A stretch of 35,257 nucleotides of DNA from Bacteroidota bacterium (GTDB lineage Bacteria; Bacteroidota; Bacteroidia; Chitinophagales; Chitinophagaceae). Positions 32,809-35,257 of the stretch are shown here, piece by piece (position 1 is the stretch's first letter; the number at the start of each line of letters is the position of its first letter). The stretch lies in NCBI GenBank assembly GCA_018267875.1, contig JAFDXP010000029.1:1-35257 (forward strand), read 5' to 3'. The translations under genes and the position numbers were made by a program. The notes beneath the pieces were generated by a model. That model did not search any database, was not told the origin of the DNA, and was given only the letters and a program-made list of their open reading frames with translations.

Positions 32809-35136
32809 TCATTTTTTCACGAGTTTAAATGTCAAAGTGATAATGGTACCCTTTCCTTTTTCACTGTCATAATACAATCGTCCTTTTATGCGCTCTGCTC
32901 GCAATTTCATATTGTCTAATCCATGTCCTCGCTTAGCATATTGCAAATCAAAACCTCGTCCATCTTCTTTTAAAACCATTTGTAAAACATCATCATCTCG
33001 TAAAGTGGCATGTAGGGAAATGTGTTTAGCATGGGCATATTTTAGGGCATTGTTGAGTGCTTCTTTGAAAATCATAATTAGGTTTCGACTGATGTCTAAG
33101 GGTAGTCGGTATTTATGCCAATTTTTGTCGGAGTCAAGAAATTGGAATTTCGTTTGTGTGTCTTGAAAAAGCTCGTTTCCAAAGTCTCCAATCCTATGAA
33201 GTATTTCAAAGAGGTCGTCGTTGGTTGGTTTTAAAGACCATAGAATATCGTGTGTGCCACTATAAAGTTGAGCGGTGTTTTCTTGGATTTGTTTAATGAT
33301 TCGTTCACCTTCGGGCGAAATTTTTCCCAATTTCTTTTTTAGCACATTACTTAGCACATTAATTCGGGTTAGGCGATTGCCAATTTCATCATGAAAATCT
33401 TCAGCTGTTCGTAGCCGTACTTTTGTTTGTTCGTCTTTCCTAAGTCGTTCTACTAATCGTAGCCGAGCTAATTTTCTCTGGTGTACGAAGTATTGAATAA
33501 GAATGCCTAACAAGATACAAGAAGCGAGAATGATGAAATTAAACCAAATGGTACGATAGAAAGGTGTAATGATTTCAAAGGGGTAAAATAATTCACGAAC
33601 AATTTCTTTTTCTCCTGTGGTTTTACACTGAACGTGTAAGCGGAATTTTCCCGGAGGAAGTGATGAGAATGTAATAGTCGTATTTTTAGACCATTCAGAC
33701 CAAGGTGCATCCAATCCTTCAATTCGATAACGATACCTTAAAGAGCCGTCTCCAGTAAGGGTTATAGCATGAAATTCGAAAGTTAATGTGTTTTGTTTAT
33801 AAGGTAGTCGTAAACCGATTGGAATCTGATTCCATTGATCTAAGTATTGGTAGTAACTGCTGTCTTTAATAGGTTCACCAAAAAGTTCTACAGATTGCAG
33901 CACGATGCTGCTTGGATTAGGTTGAATGGATCGTGCGTTAGGGCGATAATGAATGGCACCATTGGTAGTACCAAACCAAATGCTGCCGTCATGCATTTTC
34001 AATACGGCACCATGATTGCTTTCCATACCCATAATACCATCAGATTTCCCATAAAATTCAGTTTTAGGATTTCCGGATTCATCTAACCAAATTCTGTTAA
34101 TTCCATAGCCTGTTCCAGCCCATACATAGCCTGCATTGTCAACTATTAAATTGTAAACAAAATCAGAAGCAAGTCCATTTTCTTTTCCTAACTGAAAGAA
34201 TTTTTTTGATTGAAGGTTATAGCATATCAACCCATTGTTTGATGAGCCCATCCAAAGGTTTTTCCCATTCAACGCAAAGCATTGTAACCAAGAACTGTCG
34301 GCGGGTGATTCTGTAATAAAACGCGAAATAGTACCTTTATTCCAAAGGATAATTCCGTTTTCTGTGGACATTAACACACTGTCAAAACCAATGGTTACAA
34401 AATCGCTCACTAACCGTCTGTCGGTAGGTAATAAATGAAAAGTGTCGTGTTCATACAGCATTGCTCCTCCTACGCCGCCAAGCCACAGCCTATTTTGATG
34501 GTCAAAATTCAGCGTTAAAATTGTATTGGACATTAGCTTATTTGCTTCGCGGGTATATTGCTTAAATCTGCGGCCATCATATCGAAACAGTCCAGAGCCT
34601 GATGTGCCAAACCATAATTCACCATTGTGATACCGAAGTGAAAATATAGAAGCCTTCCCCTTTAGTGGTACCGGAATCTTATAAGCTTTTCCATTTTCAA
34701 AGCTGAATAAACCATTATCATAAGTGCCAAAATATAGATGCCCCATGGGGTCACTACCAATGCTCATAATTTGCTGACTGGGTAAGCCCGATGTTTCGTC
34801 AAGCATGGTAAAACGAGCACCTGAAAATCGAAAAAGCCCTTGCCCGTCAGAGCCAAGCCAAATGTTTCCTTCATGATCAGTTACAATGTCATCAACTGAA
34901 TTATTGGTGAACCCATTTGTTTTATTAAAAAATTGCAATGTTGTGTCGGCAATTCGGATAACACCATTTGTTTGTCCAATCCATAAATTTTTCTCCGGGT
35001 CATCGCATATAGAACGAATATCAGGAAGGTTGTTTAAAGGCTTTCCATTTACTTGAATGGTTTTTAATGTCCCTGAATCTATTCGATAAACACCGGAGTT
35101 TGTTGCGCACAAAATGCGATTAAACGCATCTCTTTT
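32809..35136 (-). CDS. Two-component-propeller sensor histidine kinase, interrupted at its N-terminal side
   Basis: About 775 residues are visible. The order is: beta-propeller repeats of the two-component regulator type (about 1-385, e.g. DPEKNLWIGQTNGVIRI, DHEGNIWLGSDGQGLF); a Y_Y_Y domain (about 450-505, LRYRYRIEGLDAPWSEWSKN); one membrane helix (about 525-545, FNFIILASCILLGILIQYFV); a HisKA_3-like dimerisation helix with phospho-accepting His in FHDEIGNRL (about 572); and a HATPase (N-box NNALKYA at about 686, DGRGFD, GHGLDNM). It is a periplasm-sensing LytS/NarX-like kinase. The coding frame stays open up to 35136 and meets a group II intron at 35137. Reading further in frame gives TAA (35155-35157), so no upstream codons join here. 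The N-terminal part (signal peptide, first blades) should lie beyond the intron. The intron is antisense to this gene, so it cannot be spliced from the kinase mRNA; the gene is probably broken. Confidence 0.85.
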   Translation of the reverse strand, partial: KRDAFNRILCATNSGVYRIDSGTLKTIQVNGKPLNNLPDIRSICDDPEKNLWIGQTNGVIRIADTTLQFFNKTNGFTNNSVDDIVTDHEGNIWLGSDGQGLFRFSGARFTMLDETSGLPSQQIMSIGSDPMGHLYFGTYDNGLFSFENGKAYKIPVPLKGKASIFSLRYHNGELWFGTSGSGLFRYDGRRFKQYTREANKLMSNTILTLNFDHQNRLWLGGVGGAMLYEHDTFHLLPTDRRLVSDFVTIGFDSVLMSTENGIILWNKGTISRFITESPADSSWLQCFALNGKNLWMGSSNNGLICYNLQSKKFFQLGKENGLASDFVYNLIVDNAGYVWAGTGYGINRIWLDESGNPKTEFYGKSDGIMGMESNHGAVLKMHDGSIWFGTTNGAIHYRPNARSIQPNPSSIVLQSVELFGEPIKDSSYYQYLDQWNQIPIGLRLPYKQNTLTFEFHAITLTGDGSLRYRYRIEGLDAPWSEWSKNTTITFSSLPPGKFRLHVQCKTTGEKEIVRELFYPFEIITPFYRTIWFNFIILASCILLGILIQYFVHQRKLARLRLVERLRKDEQTKVRLRTAEDFHDEIGNRLTRINVLSNVLKKKLGKISPEGERIIKQIQENTAQLYSGTHDILWSLKPTNDDLFEILHRIGDFGNELFQDTQTKFQFLDSDKNWHKYRLPLDISRNLIMIFKEALNNALKYAHAKHISLHATLRDDDVLQMVLKEDGRGFDLQYAKRGHGLDNMKLRAERIKGRLYYDSEKGKGTIITLTFKLVKK

Positions 35137-35257
35137 GTGTGTCAGGCATGTTCTTTATCTATAGGGTGCAAGTCCCGAACGAGAGTTGCAGTACTTATCG
35201 TTAGCCAAGGGCAAGGGTGTCCATCGTGAGATGGAATCTGAAGGCAGCAGGCGGCAA
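35137..35257 (+). mobile_element. 5' end of a group II intron (partial)
   Basis: The sequence opens with GTGTG (35137-35141), the 5' splice-site consensus of group II introns (GUGYG). Domain I landmarks follow: GGGTGCAAGTCCC (35164-35176, 3-bp stem with a TGCAAGT loop), GCCAAGGGCAAGGGTGTCC, and the hairpin CCATC-GTGA-GATGG (35221-35234), whose loop is a GNRA tetraloop, then GAATCTGAAGG. This run is common in bacterial group II introns that carry a reverse transcriptase/maturase. The rest of the intron, its reverse-transcriptase ORF and domains V-VI lie beyond the window. The intron RNA is on the plus strand, opposite to the kinase gene. Confidence 0.85.

Noticed and set aside
35164-35176. GGGTGCAAGTCCC looks like a tRNA T-arm
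   Set aside because: No acceptor or anticodon arms surround it; the GTGTG start and the GNRA hairpin downstream fit group II intron domain I.

Overview
The window reads as a chromosomal segment of a Bacteroidota bacterium, most likely of the Chitinophagales type (inference from gene content). The grounds are: low GC; many TAnnTTTG promoter elements (the Bacteroidota -7 box); TonB-dependent receptors with N-terminal carboxypeptidase-regulatory-like domains; a DUF4249 lipoprotein; type IX secretion (T9SS) C-terminal domains; a PorV/PorQ-type protein; a bacterial GH3 enzyme; and a two-component-propeller histidine kinase. The genes are densely packed on both strands. There are no rRNA or tRNA genes and no CRISPR array.

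Layout. 1-412: start of a truncated TonB receptor (minus). 535-1815: acetyl-CoA hydrolase/transferase. 1822-4934: TonB receptor plus DUF4249 lipoprotein operon (minus). 5025-6502: gamma-carbonic-anhydrase-like protein and murI (minus). 6605-8570: small exported protein and a TetA-like MFS transporter. 8571-8871: intergenic, with hairpins. 8872-9564: T9SS substrate. 9726-13263: S41 protease, MGMT-like protein, ubiE/menG and engB. 13260-16677: GH3 protein, lptB and metF. 16691-19333: class D beta-lactamase, rsmA and a hydroxyacid dehydrogenase. 19438-28525: a 9-kb cell-surface cassette (giant TonB receptor, 1365-residue secreted protein, PorV/PorQ-family protein). 28609-29479: greA and a HIT protein. 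29508-30586: ABM-domain protein and SAM-hydrolase-family protein. 30724-32690: beta-helix lipoprotein and idi. 32809-35136: sensor histidine kinase cut at its N-terminal side by the 5' end of a group II intron (35137 to the window end).

Functional picture. Most single genes are housekeeping: peptidoglycan (murI), menaquinone (ubiE), isoprenoid (idi), one-carbon metabolism (metF), LPS transport (lptB), ribosome maturation (engB, rsmA) and transcription fidelity (greA). The accessory parts are the outer-membrane systems. The 19.4-28.5 kb cassette is the most interesting: it joins a TonB channel, a large secreted protein with an unusual extended C-terminal domain, and its own PorV/PorQ-like barrel, which suggests a dedicated T9SS-linked surface or export system.

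Other notable points are a promoter placed just in front of an intrinsic terminator in the greA leader, several perfect promoters so close to the start codon that the mRNAs should be leaderless or nearly so, an intact class D beta-lactamase among housekeeping genes, and the intron inserted antisense just after a small hairpin. Both window ends fall in repeat-type sequence (a palindrome on the left, a group II intron on the right), which suggests a natural contig bounded by repeats.
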